Of a DNA stretch of 64,000 nucleotides, positions 35,159 to 43,370 are shown in pieces. The notes beneath the pieces were generated by a model, which did not search any database, was not told where the DNA came from, and was given only the letters and a program-made list of their open reading frames with translations. Position numbers and translations under genes: made by a program. Position 1 is the stretch's first letter, and the number at the start of each line of letters is the position of its first letter. The stretch is from assembly GCF_007858535.1 (NCBI RefSeq), contig NZ_CP040174.1:1612001-1676000 (forward strand), written 5' to 3'. Source of the stretch: Arthrobacter sp. UKPF54-2. GTDB lineage: Bacteria > Actinomycetota > Actinomycetes > Actinomycetales > Micrococcaceae.

Positions 35159-36616
35159 ATGTGCGGTGCCTGCGGACGAACCGTGGTGCCAGATCCCATT
35201 CTGGGCCCGGTCAGAACGATGCGGCAACACCTGATTGTCGCAGCCACGATCAACAGCTTGTGTCAGGGCCTGCCGGGAGCCCCCAGAGTGACCGCGCTCA
35301 AAGAGGGCTGGATCATGACAGGCCCTTCCGGGGCTTCAAAGCAATGCGAGACCCTTGAAGAACTAGGGGCAGCTGTCCTCGCTTGTTTTACTGAAGCCTC
35401 GGTTCGCGGACGCCTGCGCAGGCGTCAGAAAGACTACGCGGCCGACCCGTCCAATGAAGGGCTGCCCGCTCGTGCGGCCGGCATGTTAGCAACAAATCGC
35501 AGAGGAGATCTTATGATTGACTTCACCCCCCTTTGGTCACCCTTTCAGATCGGTTCCACTCACCTCGACAACCGGGTGGCGCTGGCTCCGATGACACGGA
35601 TCAGTGCCACTGAAGACGGACTCGCCACGGAACGAATGGCCTCTTATTACCGGACGTTCGCCCGCGGTGGTTTTGGACTCCTCATTACCGAAGGGATTTA
35701 TCCTGACACGGCGCACAGCCAGGGCTACCACTACCAGCCAGGCATTGCGACCGAGGAGCAGACCCGGTCTTGGGCCACCGTCGTCGACGGCGTCCACTCG
35801 GCTGGCGCACGAATGTTCGCCCAGCTCATGCATGCAGGAGCGCAAAGCCAGGGAAACCGGTTTGTCACGTCCTCGATCGGTCCATCAGCAGTGGCTCCCA
35901 AGGGGGAGCAACTCGCGTTCTACCGCGGTGAGGGGCCGTATCCAGTTCCCGCGGAGATCACCCCAGACCAGATGACCGACGTCCGGAAAGGCTTCGTCAC
36001 GGCTGCGCTGAACGCCAAGCGGGCCGGTTTCGACGGCGTCGAAATCCACGGCGCCAATGGGTATCTGCTGGATCAGTTCCTCACGGACTACCTGAACCAG
36101 CGCACAGACAGCTACGGAGGATCGCCGGAAAACAGGGTGCGCTTCGCTGCGGAGATCTGCCGCGACGTCCGGGACGCGGTGGGCCCCGACATGACAGTGG
36201 GCATACGAATTTCACAGTCGAAAGTCAGCGACAATGACCACCGATGGAGCGGCACCGGGGAAGAAGCGGAAGTCATCTTCTCCACGCTGGGGGCCACCGG
36301 CGTCGACTTCATCCACACCACGGAATACCAGGCGAGCGAGCCCGCATTCGAGGATTCGGAGGAGACTTTGGCCGCACTGGCCAAGGCGCATTCCGGAGTG
36401 ACAGTGATCGCCAACGGCAAACTCGACGATCCCGAAACCGCGGTGTCCATGTTGCGTGACGGTGCTGCCGACGTCGTCGCGCTCGGCAAGGCCGCCCTGG
36501 CCAACCGGAACTGGCCGCATCTGGTCCGGAACAACTTGGAATTCGACGAACTCGACCCCGGCGTTTTCGCTCCCCTCGCGGATGTCAAAGACTGGGAGTT
36601 AGAACCTCCCGCCTAA
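35159..36616 (+). CDS. Old Yellow Enzyme-type flavin reductase with extra N-terminal domain
   Basis: NADH:flavin oxidoreductase of the Old Yellow Enzyme fold, reducing activated C=C bonds (enones, maleimides). The OYE part starts at an internal ATG, 35513 (367 residues), with a GAGGAG site, and shows FQIGSTHLDNRVALAPMTR, LMHAGAQSQG, EIHGANGYLLDQFL, and RTDSYGGSPENR. The same frame is open back to ATG 35159, which has an AAAGGGG site, adding 118 residues (MCGACGRTV..., with a CxxC) that look coding but are unrelated to OYE. Either a fusion, or two in-frame starts, or a lost stop codon. The OYE call itself is firm. Confidence 0.8.
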   Translation: MCGACGRTVVPDPILGPVRTMRQHLIVAATINSLCQGLPGAPRVTALKEGWIMTGPSGASKQCETLEELGAAVLACFTEASVRGRLRRRQKDYAADPSNEGLPARAAGMLATNRRGDLMIDFTPLWSPFQIGSTHLDNRVALAPMTRISATEDGLATERMASYYRTFARGGFGLLITEGIYPDTAHSQGYHYQPGIATEEQTRSWATVVDGVHSAGARMFAQLMHAGAQSQGNRFVTSSIGPSAVAPKGEQLAFYRGEGPYPVPAEITPDQMTDVRKGFVTAALNAKRAGFDGVEIHGANGYLLDQFLTDYLNQRTDSYGGSPENRVRFAAEICRDVRDAVGPDMTVGIRISQSKVSDNDHRWSGTGEEAEVIFSTLGATGVDFIHTTEYQASEPAFEDSEETLAALAKAHSGVTVIANGKLDDPETAVSMLRDGAADVVALGKAALANRNWPHLVRNNLEFDELDPGVFAPLADVKDWELEPPA

Positions 36617-36679
36617 GCCCCAAGACCGCCGTACGCGGTGCCCGGGCGTCATTGCTTTTGCCGCGCCCACAGACGCGAC

Positions 36680-36708
36680 GACGACGGCGGGAGCCTCCCG
36701 CCGTCGTC
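36680..36708 (+). terminator. Strong hairpin terminator after the OYE gene
   Basis: A perfect 13-bp stem, GACGACGGCGGGA with TCCCGCCGTCGTC, loop GCC, followed by ATCGTTTAA. It sits about 60 bp after the OYE stop and between it and the convergent small gene at 36733, so it may work in both directions. Its sequence is almost the same as the hairpin at 13903-13932. Confidence 0.7.
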
Positions 36709-36732
36709 ATCGTTTAATGCTGGGTTATGTTC

Positions 36733-36936
36733 TTAGGCGGAGGCCGAATCCAGGTTGGCTGCACCGTTGTTCAGGCTGAGCGTGAAGGTGTTGGGGCCGC
36801 TGGCGTGAACCGCGATGTTGGACTTCGCGGTGTTGTGCCGGACCGAGAGGTCGTGGACCAGGGCGTCCAGCTCGTGATGCATCGTGGAGCGGTCCCAGAG
36901 CTTGTGGGTGACAGAGTTGGCAGTTTCAAACGTCAT
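36733..36936 (-). CDS. Small hypothetical protein
   Basis: A 67-residue soluble protein starting MTFETANSVTHKLW, with HHELDALVHDLSVRHNT and a Ser/Asn-rich C-terminus (HASGPNTFTLSLNNG). GGAAG lies upstream of the ATG at a long distance. Third-position GC is lower than in neighbours. No family recognised. It has its own start and stop in a gap between the OYE terminator and a 330-bp non-coding stretch. Confidence 0.5.
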   Translation of the reverse strand: MTFETANSVTHKLWDRSTMHHELDALVHDLSVRHNTAKSNIAVHASGPNTFTLSLNNGAANLDSASA

Positions 36937-37269
36937 TGTTCAGTGCTTCCATTCATGTTTCCGGGTGTCCGGCCGCCGCACCGATGCGGAGCCGCCGTGT
37001 CCATACCAGGAACGCCTGAGACTGGGGCAGCTCTGCGAGCTCACCGGTTTGGCCTCATTGCGTCCACCAGGATGGTGCCCTGGCTCGCTGCGGACGCGTG
37101 GCGTCCAGCGATGACCGGGGCTAAGCGGGAGGGGAGTCGAAACCCCGCCTGCCTTTTTATGATGCACAGCGGCCCGACGGCGGCTCAAGCCAGATGGCGA
37201 TTATTGCGGGTGAGACTCATCACACTCACGCTGCGGGCCGGCGCCAGCGGACCGCCCCGCTCCTGCGCT
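36937..37269. other. 333-bp stretch without a convincing gene
   Basis: Open frames here are short and lack both ribosome sites and recognisable sequence. The only structured element seen is GGGGAGTCGAAACCCC (37131-37146) with a CTTTTT tract 9 bases later; the stem is only 4 bp, so a weak terminator at most. It probably contains the promoter for the gene at 36733. Confidence 0.5.
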
Positions 37270-37833
37270 TTACGCGTCGCGCGTGTGGGCCGTAGCGACG
37301 GATTTCCCTACGGCGATCTGGCGTTTGACCTGCTCAAGCTCTTCTTTGAGCTCGTCGACGGTGGCGCGGTATTTGTCGAAGGCCGCGGCCCGGCGCCGGG
37401 CCGCGATAAAACTGACGACGGCGGCAATTACGGCCAGCGGGAACGACAGCAGCAGGGCCCACCCGGCGGAGCCGAGGAATTCCAGTGCGATGGGAAGGGC
37501 GTGTTTGAAGGCCAAGAAGTCGTTCACCCCGCCGACGACGCCGTTCAGGGCTGCGTCCAGCGGGCCCAGGAACTGGCCCACCACCGGTGTGCCGGACAAC
37601 GACGGCGCGCTCAGCGGCGGTTCGGCCCCGGTCGACCAGCGCGGATCGGTGAAGTGGTTCAGGACGTAGATGCCGGCGACAGCGTTGAGGGCCGCAAAGA
37701 GCAGCACGGACCCCAGCGCGGTCCAGTGCAGGCTGCGCGGGCGCCAGAGGCCGGCCACGAGGGCGAAAACGGCGGCCGCAACCCACATGAGGGTCCGAAG
37801 TTCCTCGCGGCCCAGGCCGGCCAGTAGATCCAC
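37270..37833 (-). CDS. Membrane protein with C-terminal coiled coil
   Basis: A 187-residue protein with three hydrophobic segments (about 15-27, 37-56 and 119-142) separated by a polar stretch. A positively charged tail, ARRRAAAFDKYRATVDELKEELEQVKRQI, has heptad spacing typical of a short coiled coil, likely cytoplasmic. No known family. Last gene of a minus-strand group, 53 bp after the P-loop kinase. Confidence 0.65.
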   Translation of the reverse strand: MDLLAGLGREELRTLMWVAAAVFALVAGLWRPRSLHWTALGSVLLFAALNAVAGIYVLNHFTDPRWSTGAEPPLSAPSLSGTPVVGQFLGPLDAALNGVVGGVNDFLAFKHALPIALEFLGSAGWALLLSFPLAVIAAVVSFIAARRRAAAFDKYRATVDELKEELEQVKRQIAVGKSVATAHTRDA

Positions 37834-37886
37834 AGAGTTCCCGCCTTAACGGTTGACGTCGATGCTTGTTCAGGTCCCGAGAGAGC

Positions 37887-38411
37887 TTATCCCAGTCGCC
37901 TCGCCGCCAGTTCGGCGGCGAGCGACGCCGCGTCGACCGGCGCGGAGGTGTCGACGTGGACCGTCCGGCCCACGCCCAGGGGGACCGCATTCTCCGACCA
38001 TTCAGCCCAGTCGCGTTCTGCCGCGTTCGCGGTCGGATGAATCGCGTGGCGTTGCCGGCCCTGGTAGCGATCCCACGCCAATCCGGGCGGGACTTCGCAC
38101 CAGACCTCGGTGAGCCGGGGATTGCCGGACTGAGCGACGCCCTCGCGGACGAAGTCAAGGTCCCGCGGCCGGTACCACCACGATTCGACGATCGCCGTGC
38201 CCGGCATCGCGGCGACCAGCTGCCACATGGTTTCCGAGGCGATCTGGCCCAGCTTGCCGCTGCCGACCCGGCCCAGGGCCAGATCCGCGAGGGCTTCCTT
38301 GATGCTGTCCTTGGAGATAACCGGCACGCCCAGCACCTCGCCGAGCCGGGCCGCCAGGGTGCTTTTGCCCGCGCCGGGAAGACCGTTGATCAGGATTACA
38401 GATTCAGCCAT
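37887..38411 (-). CDS. P-loop NTPase/kinase (AAA_33-like)
   Basis: A 174-residue small kinase-fold protein. Walker A is INGLPGAGKSTLA (about 8-20), followed by ISKDSIKEAL, as in the zeta-toxin/polynucleotide-kinase/chloramphenicol-phosphotransferase group. VESWWYRPRDLDF and YQGRQRHAIHP supply a lid region. Phosphorylates an unknown small molecule. It starts 4 bp after the stop of the hydrolase-like gene upstream, so the two form an operon. Confidence 0.75.
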   Translation of the reverse strand: MAESVILINGLPGAGKSTLAARLGEVLGVPVISKDSIKEALADLALGRVGSGKLGQIASETMWQLVAAMPGTAIVESWWYRPRDLDFVREGVAQSGNPRLTEVWCEVPPGLAWDRYQGRQRHAIHPTANAAERDWAEWSENAVPLGVGRTVHVDTSAPVDAASLAAELAARRLG

Positions 38412-38414
38412 GGT

Positions 38415-38876
38415 TCATTGTGGCTTGCCGGCGGCGTCCGGCTCGAAAGCAGCGCTATTAAGGAAAAACCGAGGGTGATCAATCCCGATATCGACCACGA
38501 AACGTTCAGCAGCGGTGAATGCCTGCGCCTGGGCTGCCTGCGAGGCGCGCCAGTCGTTCGGCACCTGCAGGGAGTGGTCGGCGTCGTCGATCTCAACAAA
38601 GGTGCCGGCGGTCCCGGACAGTCCGGCGGTGTCCCAGAACTTGTCACGCAATCCGCCGATCAGCAGATCGGCTTTGGTGGTCCGGGAGAGCGTTGTGCGG
38701 ATGGCGGCGTCCGTCCAGCGGATGGCGCGGACGTGCCAGCCGCGGTCCTTGAGCAATTCGGCGGGCCAGTCCAACAGGGGAGACTCGACCTTATAGCCCG
38801 CGCCGGGAACAACAACGGCGACTTTGGGCGCGCCCTGTTGATCAGGCGCGCACCCGGGCCGGAGGAAGGTCTCCAT
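38415..38876 (-). pseudogene. Alpha/beta hydrolase lacking its nucleophile region
   Basis: A 153-residue relative of small actinobacterial alpha/beta hydrolases of roughly 200 residues. The N-terminal strand block (VAVVVPGAGYKVESPLLDWPAELLKDRGWHVRAIRW) runs straight into the late part (TTKADLLIGGLRDKFWD, IDDADHSL with the catalytic His). The middle, which should hold the GxSxG nucleophile elbow, is absent, without a frameshift. The reading frame is otherwise intact with a normal start. Probably an in-frame deletion leaving a non-catalytic protein; I label it a pseudogene with that caution. Confidence 0.55.
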
Positions 38877-38917
38877 GGGGTCGATCCTAGGGCGGACTCC
38901 CGCCTGAGCCGGGTAGC

Positions 38918-39145
38918 TCAGCCGGACAGGCGCGCCTTGGCTGCATGTTCAACAAGGACCGGCACGAAGTCGCGGATCCGGCCACCATCCAGTGCCTGGT
39001 GTTCCTCCCGCACGGCCTCTTCGATGCTGGAGCGCGAGAGGTGCGGAAAACGTTCCGCTAGGCGGTCGACGACAATCCCGAGAGCCTTCACTTCGTCGTC
39101 CCTGTTCACTCCCCAAGTGTCCCGCCCGCCGGGCCGGACGGTCAA
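38918..39145 (-). CDS. Small three-helix protein
   Basis: About 75 residues, with a compact helical segment LGIVVDRLAERFPHLSRSSIEEAVREEHQALDGGRIRDFVPVLVEHAAK. This matches a small actinobacterial family thought to form a three-helix dimerisation bundle. The start is uncertain: TTG 39145 or GTG 39106 (VNRDDEVKAL); homology begins near the latter. Function unknown. Confidence 0.6.
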   Translation of the reverse strand: MTVRPGGRDTWGVNRDDEVKALGIVVDRLAERFPHLSRSSIEEAVREEHQALDGGRIRDFVPVLVEHAAKARLSG

Positions 39146-39229
39146 GGATCACCCGCCTCGCCGCCGCCTCGCCGCCGGACGGTCGCACCCGCAACGCACC
39201 CGTATTACGCAAAGCTTTTGTATCCTAAT

Positions 39230-39253
39230 TTGGCTTAGGCAAGCCTAAGCCAA
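39230..39253. promoter_or_regulatory. Iron box (DtxR/IdeR/DmdR-type operator)
   Basis: A perfect palindrome with 11-bp arms, TTGGCTTAGGC and GCCTAAGCCAA, and AA at the centre. It contains the core TTAGGCAAGCCTAA, the actinobacterial iron-box form. It starts 37 bp before the GTG of the adenylation/acyltransferase gene and overlaps its likely transcription start (possible -10 TATCCT at 39221-39226). Fe(II)-loaded DtxR-type repressor would switch the gene off in iron-rich conditions. Confidence 0.88.
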
Positions 39254-39266
39254 TACCATCGTCCGG

Positions 39267-41852
39267 GTGACCACGCAGCTTGACTTTATGCGGGTGCCCT
39301 TCGCCGCCGACCTTGCGAGCTACGGGGACCGACCCGCCATCCTGACCGACACCCTGACCCTGAGCTACCGGGAGCTGGCCGAACGCGTCGACGAACTCGC
39401 CCTCCGGCTCGGCCCCGAACGCCGGCTCGTGGCGTTGACCGCCGCGAACGACGTCGGCTCGCTCGTCGCCTACCTGGCGGCGCTGACGGGCGGCCACCCT
39501 CTCATCCTCCTGCCCGAGGACAAGCCCGCCGCCCTGGACTCCCTGCTTGCGGCCTACGACCCCGACGTCGTGCTCCGGCCCGGCGGCGGGCACCCGCTCC
39601 TGGAGGAAAGGCGGCCCGGCACACGGCACGAGCTCCATCCGGATCTTGCCCTGCTGCTCAGCACCTCCGGATCCACGGGCTCGCCCAAGCTCGTCCGCCT
39701 CTCGCACACCAACCTGCAGTCCAACGCCGAATCCATTGCGGCATACCTGGACATCGCCCCGAACGACCGCGCCGCGACGACGCTGCCCATGTCCTACTGC
39801 TACGGGCTGTCGGTGATCAACAGCCACCTGCTCCGCGGCGCAGGCCTGGTCCTCACGGACCTCTCCGTCGTCGACCCGTGTTTCTGGGATCTGTTCCGAA
39901 ACCGTGGGGCGACGGCGTTCGCGGCGGTGCCGTACACGTTCGAGCTGCTCGAACGCGTGGGGTTCGCGGACATGGAGCTGCCCGGGCTGCGCTACGTCAC
40001 CCAGGCCGGCGGCCGGTTGGCGCCGGAGTCGGTGCGCCGGTACGCCGAGCTGGGCCGCCGGAACGGCTGGGACCTCTTCGTGATGTACGGCCAAACCGAG
40101 GCGACCGCCCGGATGGCGTACCTGCCGCCGGAACTCGCCGCCAACGTCCCCGGCGCTGTTGGCGTCGCCGTGCCCGGCGGTTCGTTCCGGATCGACCCGG
40201 TTCCTGGCCTGGAGCACGGCGAACTGGTCTACTCCGGCCCCAACGTCATGCTGGGCTATGCCGAGACCCCGGCGGACCTCGCCTTGGGCCGGACCATCAC
40301 GGAACTCCGCACAGGCGATCTCGCCCGGCAGCACCCCGCAGGAGTGTACGAGGTGGTGGGCCGGCGCAGCAGGTTCGTCAAGATCGTCGGACTGCGCGTC
40401 GACCTGGGGCAGGTGGAACGACTCCTGGCAGACCTCGGCGTGCAGGCGGCCGCGGCCGGGACGGACGACGGCATCGTCGTCGCCGTCGAAGGCGACCACG
40501 ACACCCGCCTGCTGGGCAAGGTCCTCGCCCAGGGGATGGGGTTGCCGCGCGCGGCCCTCCAACTCCACGCCGTCGATGAGCTCCCGCGCCTGGCCTCAGG
40601 CAAACTCGACTATCAGGCCGTCCTGGCGCTGTCCCGGCCCGAGCGGGGGACCGTGGCCGCGGAGGCGGGCGCCGACGGCGCCGGCGTCGCCGTCGGCCCG
40701 GGCAGTGTCCGCGGGATTTTCCGGGACGCCCTGGAGCGCGAGGAGATTGCCGACGGCGACACGTTCGTCTCGCTCGGCGGGGACTCGCTGTCCTACGTGG
40801 CCGCCTCGGTGCGGCTGGAGCAGGCCCTGGGCCACCTCCCGCAGGACTGGCACGTGACCCCGGTCCGGGACCTGGAAGAGCGCGCGGGCGGGGTGCCGGT
40901 GCGGAAACGGCGGCGCGTCTTCGTCCCGGTCGAAACGGGCACCGTGTTGCGGGCGGTGGGGATCGTCCTGATCATCGGCACCCACGTTGGACTCTTCACG
41001 TGGCAGGGCGCCGCCCATGTCCTGATGGCCGTGGCCGGGTACAACTTCGCCCGCTTCCAGCTCGCCGGGGAGCGCCTGCCGCGGCTGCGGCGGCAGCTGG
41101 CCAGCGTGGCCAGAATCGTGGTGCCCAGCACGGCGTTCATCCTGTTCGCCTACCTGGCCACCGACAACTACAGCCCGGCCAACGTCCTGCTCCTGAATGC
41201 CGTCATCGGGCCCGAGGCCGTGACCACCCAGTGGCATTTCTGGTTCGTCGAGGTCCTTGTCTACCTGCTCCTGGCCATGACGGCCCTGCTGGCCATACCG
41301 TGGGCGGACCGCGCCGAGCGGCGCTTCCCCCTGCTGCTGCCGCTGGCCCTGACCGGCGCCGGCCTGCTCACCCGCTACGAGCTGGTGGATCCCGGCGTGC
41401 CGCACACGGCGCCGGCGCTCTGGCTCTTCGCCCTGGGCTGGGCCATTGCACGGTCCCGGACGGCGGCCCAGCGGTGTGTGGTTTCGGCCATCGCCGTGCT
41501 GACCGTGCCGGGGTTCTTCGAGAACGCGGCCCGGGAAGGAACGCTGCTGGCCGGGATCCTGCTGCTCATCTGGCTGCCCAGCCTCCCGGTGCCGGCGGCG
41601 CTCCGCAGGCTCACCGTGCTCCTGGCCAGCGCCTCTCTTTATGCGTACCTGGTGCACTGGCTGGTGTACCCGCCGCTCGCCGGAATCAGCCCGGCCGTCG
41701 CCGTGGCGGCCTCGCTCGCCGCGGGGGTGGCGTATTGGGCGCTGTGGACCCGGGCGATGTCCGTGGCCGGCCGGTGGCGGACCGGCGCGCAGCTCCGCAG
41801 GGCGGCCCGGCGGCTGAAAAGTCAGGGGCCGGAGAGCTCCAACCGCGGATAG
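39267..41852 (+). CDS. Adenylation / carrier / acyltransferase-3 fusion, iron-regulated
   Basis: An 861-residue three-part protein. (1) Adenylation domain, about 1-455: STSGSTGSPK (132-141), YGQTEAT (274-280), TGDL (349-352), VGRRSRFVKIVGLRVDLGQVE, and the late lysine in ASGKLDY (Lys446). (2) Carrier domain, about 478-540: FVSLGGDSLSY, with pantetheinyl Ser507. (3) Acyltransferase-3 membrane domain, about 555-845: many helices, His573 in IIGTHVGLF, and QWHFWFVEVLVYLLLAM. It should activate an amino or carboxylic acid, hold it as thioester and pass it to a membrane or exported acceptor, like Dlt logic in one chain. GTG start without a good ribosome site. Controlled by the iron box upstream, so probably tied to iron limitation or a siderophore. 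Confidence 0.88.
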   Translation: MTTQLDFMRVPFAADLASYGDRPAILTDTLTLSYRELAERVDELALRLGPERRLVALTAANDVGSLVAYLAALTGGHPLILLPEDKPAALDSLLAAYDPDVVLRPGGGHPLLEERRPGTRHELHPDLALLLSTSGSTGSPKLVRLSHTNLQSNAESIAAYLDIAPNDRAATTLPMSYCYGLSVINSHLLRGAGLVLTDLSVVDPCFWDLFRNRGATAFAAVPYTFELLERVGFADMELPGLRYVTQAGGRLAPESVRRYAELGRRNGWDLFVMYGQTEATARMAYLPPELAANVPGAVGVAVPGGSFRIDPVPGLEHGELVYSGPNVMLGYAETPADLALGRTITELRTGDLARQHPAGVYEVVGRRSRFVKIVGLRVDLGQVERLLADLGVQAAAAGTDDGIVVAVEGDHDTRLLGKVLAQGMGLPRAALQLHAVDELPRLASGKLDYQAVLALSRPERGTVAAEAGADGAGVAVGPGSVRGIFRDALEREEIADGDTFVSLGGDSLSYVAASVRLEQALGHLPQDWHVTPVRDLEERAGGVPVRKRRRVFVPVETGTVLRAVGIVLIIGTHVGLFTWQGAAHVLMAVAGYNFARFQLAGERLPRLRRQLASVARIVVPSTAFILFAYLATDNYSPANVLLLNAVIGPEAVTTQWHFWFVEVLVYLLLAMTALLAIPWADRAERRFPLLLPLALTGAGLLTRYELVDPGVPHTAPALWLFALGWAIARSRTAAQRCVVSAIAVLTVPGFFENAAREGTLLAGILLLIWLPSLPVPAALRRLTVLLASASLYAYLVHWLVYPPLAGISPAVAVAASLAAGVAYWALWTRAMSVAGRWRTGAQLRRAARRLKSQGPESSNRG

Positions 41853-43114
41853 AGGACGTCGAAGCCCGCGCTGAGCCCGCCGTTCAGCGCCCCGATGACA
41901 TGGCCGCCATTGGGAACCTCGTGGTACGTGACGGTCATTCCCGCGGCAGTTGCCGCGGCGGAAAGGTGGCGGGCCGCCTCCAGGTACACCGGATCGTCGG
42001 TGGACGCCGTGAAGATGGCCGTGGTGTCCGGGTACTTCCGCTGCTTCAGGATGTTGGCTGGTTTCTCGGCGTCGTAGGCCGCCTGGCTGCCGCCGAACAT
42101 CTCCCGCAGGTTGGTCTCCGGTTCTTCCGCTCCCGGGTATTCCTCCCCGGAGATGTCCAGGACGTTGCCCCAGACGGAGGGATACTTTGCCGCAAAAGAG
42201 ATCGCGCATTGGCCGCCGTGGGAATAGCCGGCGATGGTCCAATACTTGCGGTCGTCGATGATGTGCAGGTGGCCCCGCGCCCAGTCCACCACGTCGCGGT
42301 TAATGAACGTTTCGGGACGTCCGTGGAGCGGCGAATCCAGGCAGAGATTGTCGACGGCGGGGTTCCTGAGTTGGTCTGCGACGATCACGATGGGGGCCAG
42401 CCCGTCGTGGCGTGAGGCAAAGTCATCCAGAATCGTCTTGACGTACTGGGGGTCCGGATTCCCGGGCTGCCCCATCATAAAAACCACTAGCGGTAGGGCG
42501 GGCGGGTCGGCCACCAGGGCCGCCGGGGGAAGATACAGCCCCGCCGGCCGCGAGTCGAAACCGGACACTGTTGGCGGGATGGCGATCTGGGCTGTTGTTC
42601 CCTCCGGCGGCAGCTGCTCCGGCGCCTTCCAGCGCTCCCACAGCGGCGCCTGATGCTTGGCCGGGGTGTGGGGTTTGACGGGATCCAGCTCGATCCTGGG
42701 GGCGAGGGAAATCCCCAGCAAGGACGCCACAGTCGGGTGCAGACCGTAGTAGGCGTTGACTCCCAGCACCGCGGTGACGGCAAAAACGAGGGCCGCTGCG
42801 CACGCCAGCGCTTTCCGCCACGGCCGTGATCGCCGGAGACTGGCCGCGCAGATTCCCAGCCCCGCGAAGCACGCGATCACCCAGAGCCGGACGTGCCACC
42901 CCAGCGGGCCGCCGAAGGCGTGCATCAGGCCCTCCGAAACAATCAGGAGCGCGGCGCCGACGGCGGCGCCAACCACCCCCGCCTTGGCCGGGAAGACCAG
43001 GAGCCGCAGCCGACGTCCGAGCAGAAGCGCGACGGCGAAGCCCACACTCAGCGCGTAGAACGTCACGATCAGGGGGCCGTCAACGATGTTGAGGGTCAGC
43101 AAGAAGGAATCCAT
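41822..43114 (-). CDS. Membrane-anchored esterase (alpha/beta hydrolase, EstA/antigen-85-like)
   Basis: A 430-residue protein with about four N-terminal transmembrane helices (roughly residues 8-120) and a C-terminal alpha/beta hydrolase domain probably outside the membrane. Nucleophile elbow is AGYSHGGQCA; PLVVFMMGQPGNPDP and the late His in VPNGGHVIGAL complete the pattern. Similar four-helix-plus-esterase proteins occur widely in actinobacteria and resemble mycolyltransferase/esterase D folds. Its 3' end overlaps the convergent acyltransferase fusion gene by 31 bp. ATG 43114 (MDSFLL) is preferred over an upstream in-frame start. Confidence 0.8.
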   Translation of the reverse strand: MDSFLLTLNIVDGPLIVTFYALSVGFAVALLLGRRLRLLVFPAKAGVVGAAVGAALLIVSEGLMHAFGGPLGWHVRLWVIACFAGLGICAASLRRSRPWRKALACAAALVFAVTAVLGVNAYYGLHPTVASLLGISLAPRIELDPVKPHTPAKHQAPLWERWKAPEQLPPEGTTAQIAIPPTVSGFDSRPAGLYLPPAALVADPPALPLVVFMMGQPGNPDPQYVKTILDDFASRHDGLAPIVIVADQLRNPAVDNLCLDSPLHGRPETFINRDVVDWARGHLHIIDDRKYWTIAGYSHGGQCAISFAAKYPSVWGNVLDISGEEYPGAEEPETNLREMFGGSQAAYDAEKPANILKQRKYPDTTAIFTASTDDPVYLEAARHLSAAATAAGMTVTYHEVPNGGHVIGALNGGLSAGFDVLYPRLELSGP

Positions 43115-43294
43115 TGAACCCAAGAATGCGTGATACGGGGACCGTCCCCGGCCGGGACGGCAGCTCCCGCGGCGTGAGGGGGCCGGTGCTAACAATCAAC
43201 CAGAGCGGGCTGCGGCTCCGGTCATCGCGTTGATCATACTGCCGCGGCTGGCACCCGGCCGAGTGGGCGGTGGACGTAACCACGAACCGGCAAA

Positions 43295-43332
43295 AGGAAA
43301 CGCCACCCCCTATCCGGCGGGTGGCGTTTCCT
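43295..43332. terminator. Long inverted repeat
   Basis: A perfect 14-bp stem, AGGAAACGCCACCC (43295-43308) with GGGTGGCGTTTCCT (43319-43332), and a 10-nt loop. It is downstream of the minus-strand genes at 43371-44528 and shows an AAAAGG/CCTGA flank; on the minus strand GGTTTCC is followed by TTTTGCC, giving a short T tract. A terminator for the DUF6454-like gene is likely. Confidence 0.7.
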
Positions 43333-43370
43333 GACGGTTCTCTGAGCTGGCAGCGAATCCGGCCCCGAGG

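Noticed and set aside
37131..37146. tRNA T-arm-like GGGGAGTCGAAACCCC, possible tRNA remnant or attachment site
   Set aside because: The stem is 4 bp with an 8-nt loop, not 5 and 7, and no acceptor, D or anticodon arm can be matched nearby. No integrase gene is present.
36940..37188. Short minus-strand frame in the 333-bp gap
   Set aside because: Arg/His/Pro-rich without a ribosome site or recognisable sequence, and codon use does not match neighbours.
39267..41852. Classical NRPS siderophore synthetase
   Set aside because: There is only one adenylation and one carrier domain, with no condensation or thioesterase domain; the C-terminus is a membrane acyltransferase.
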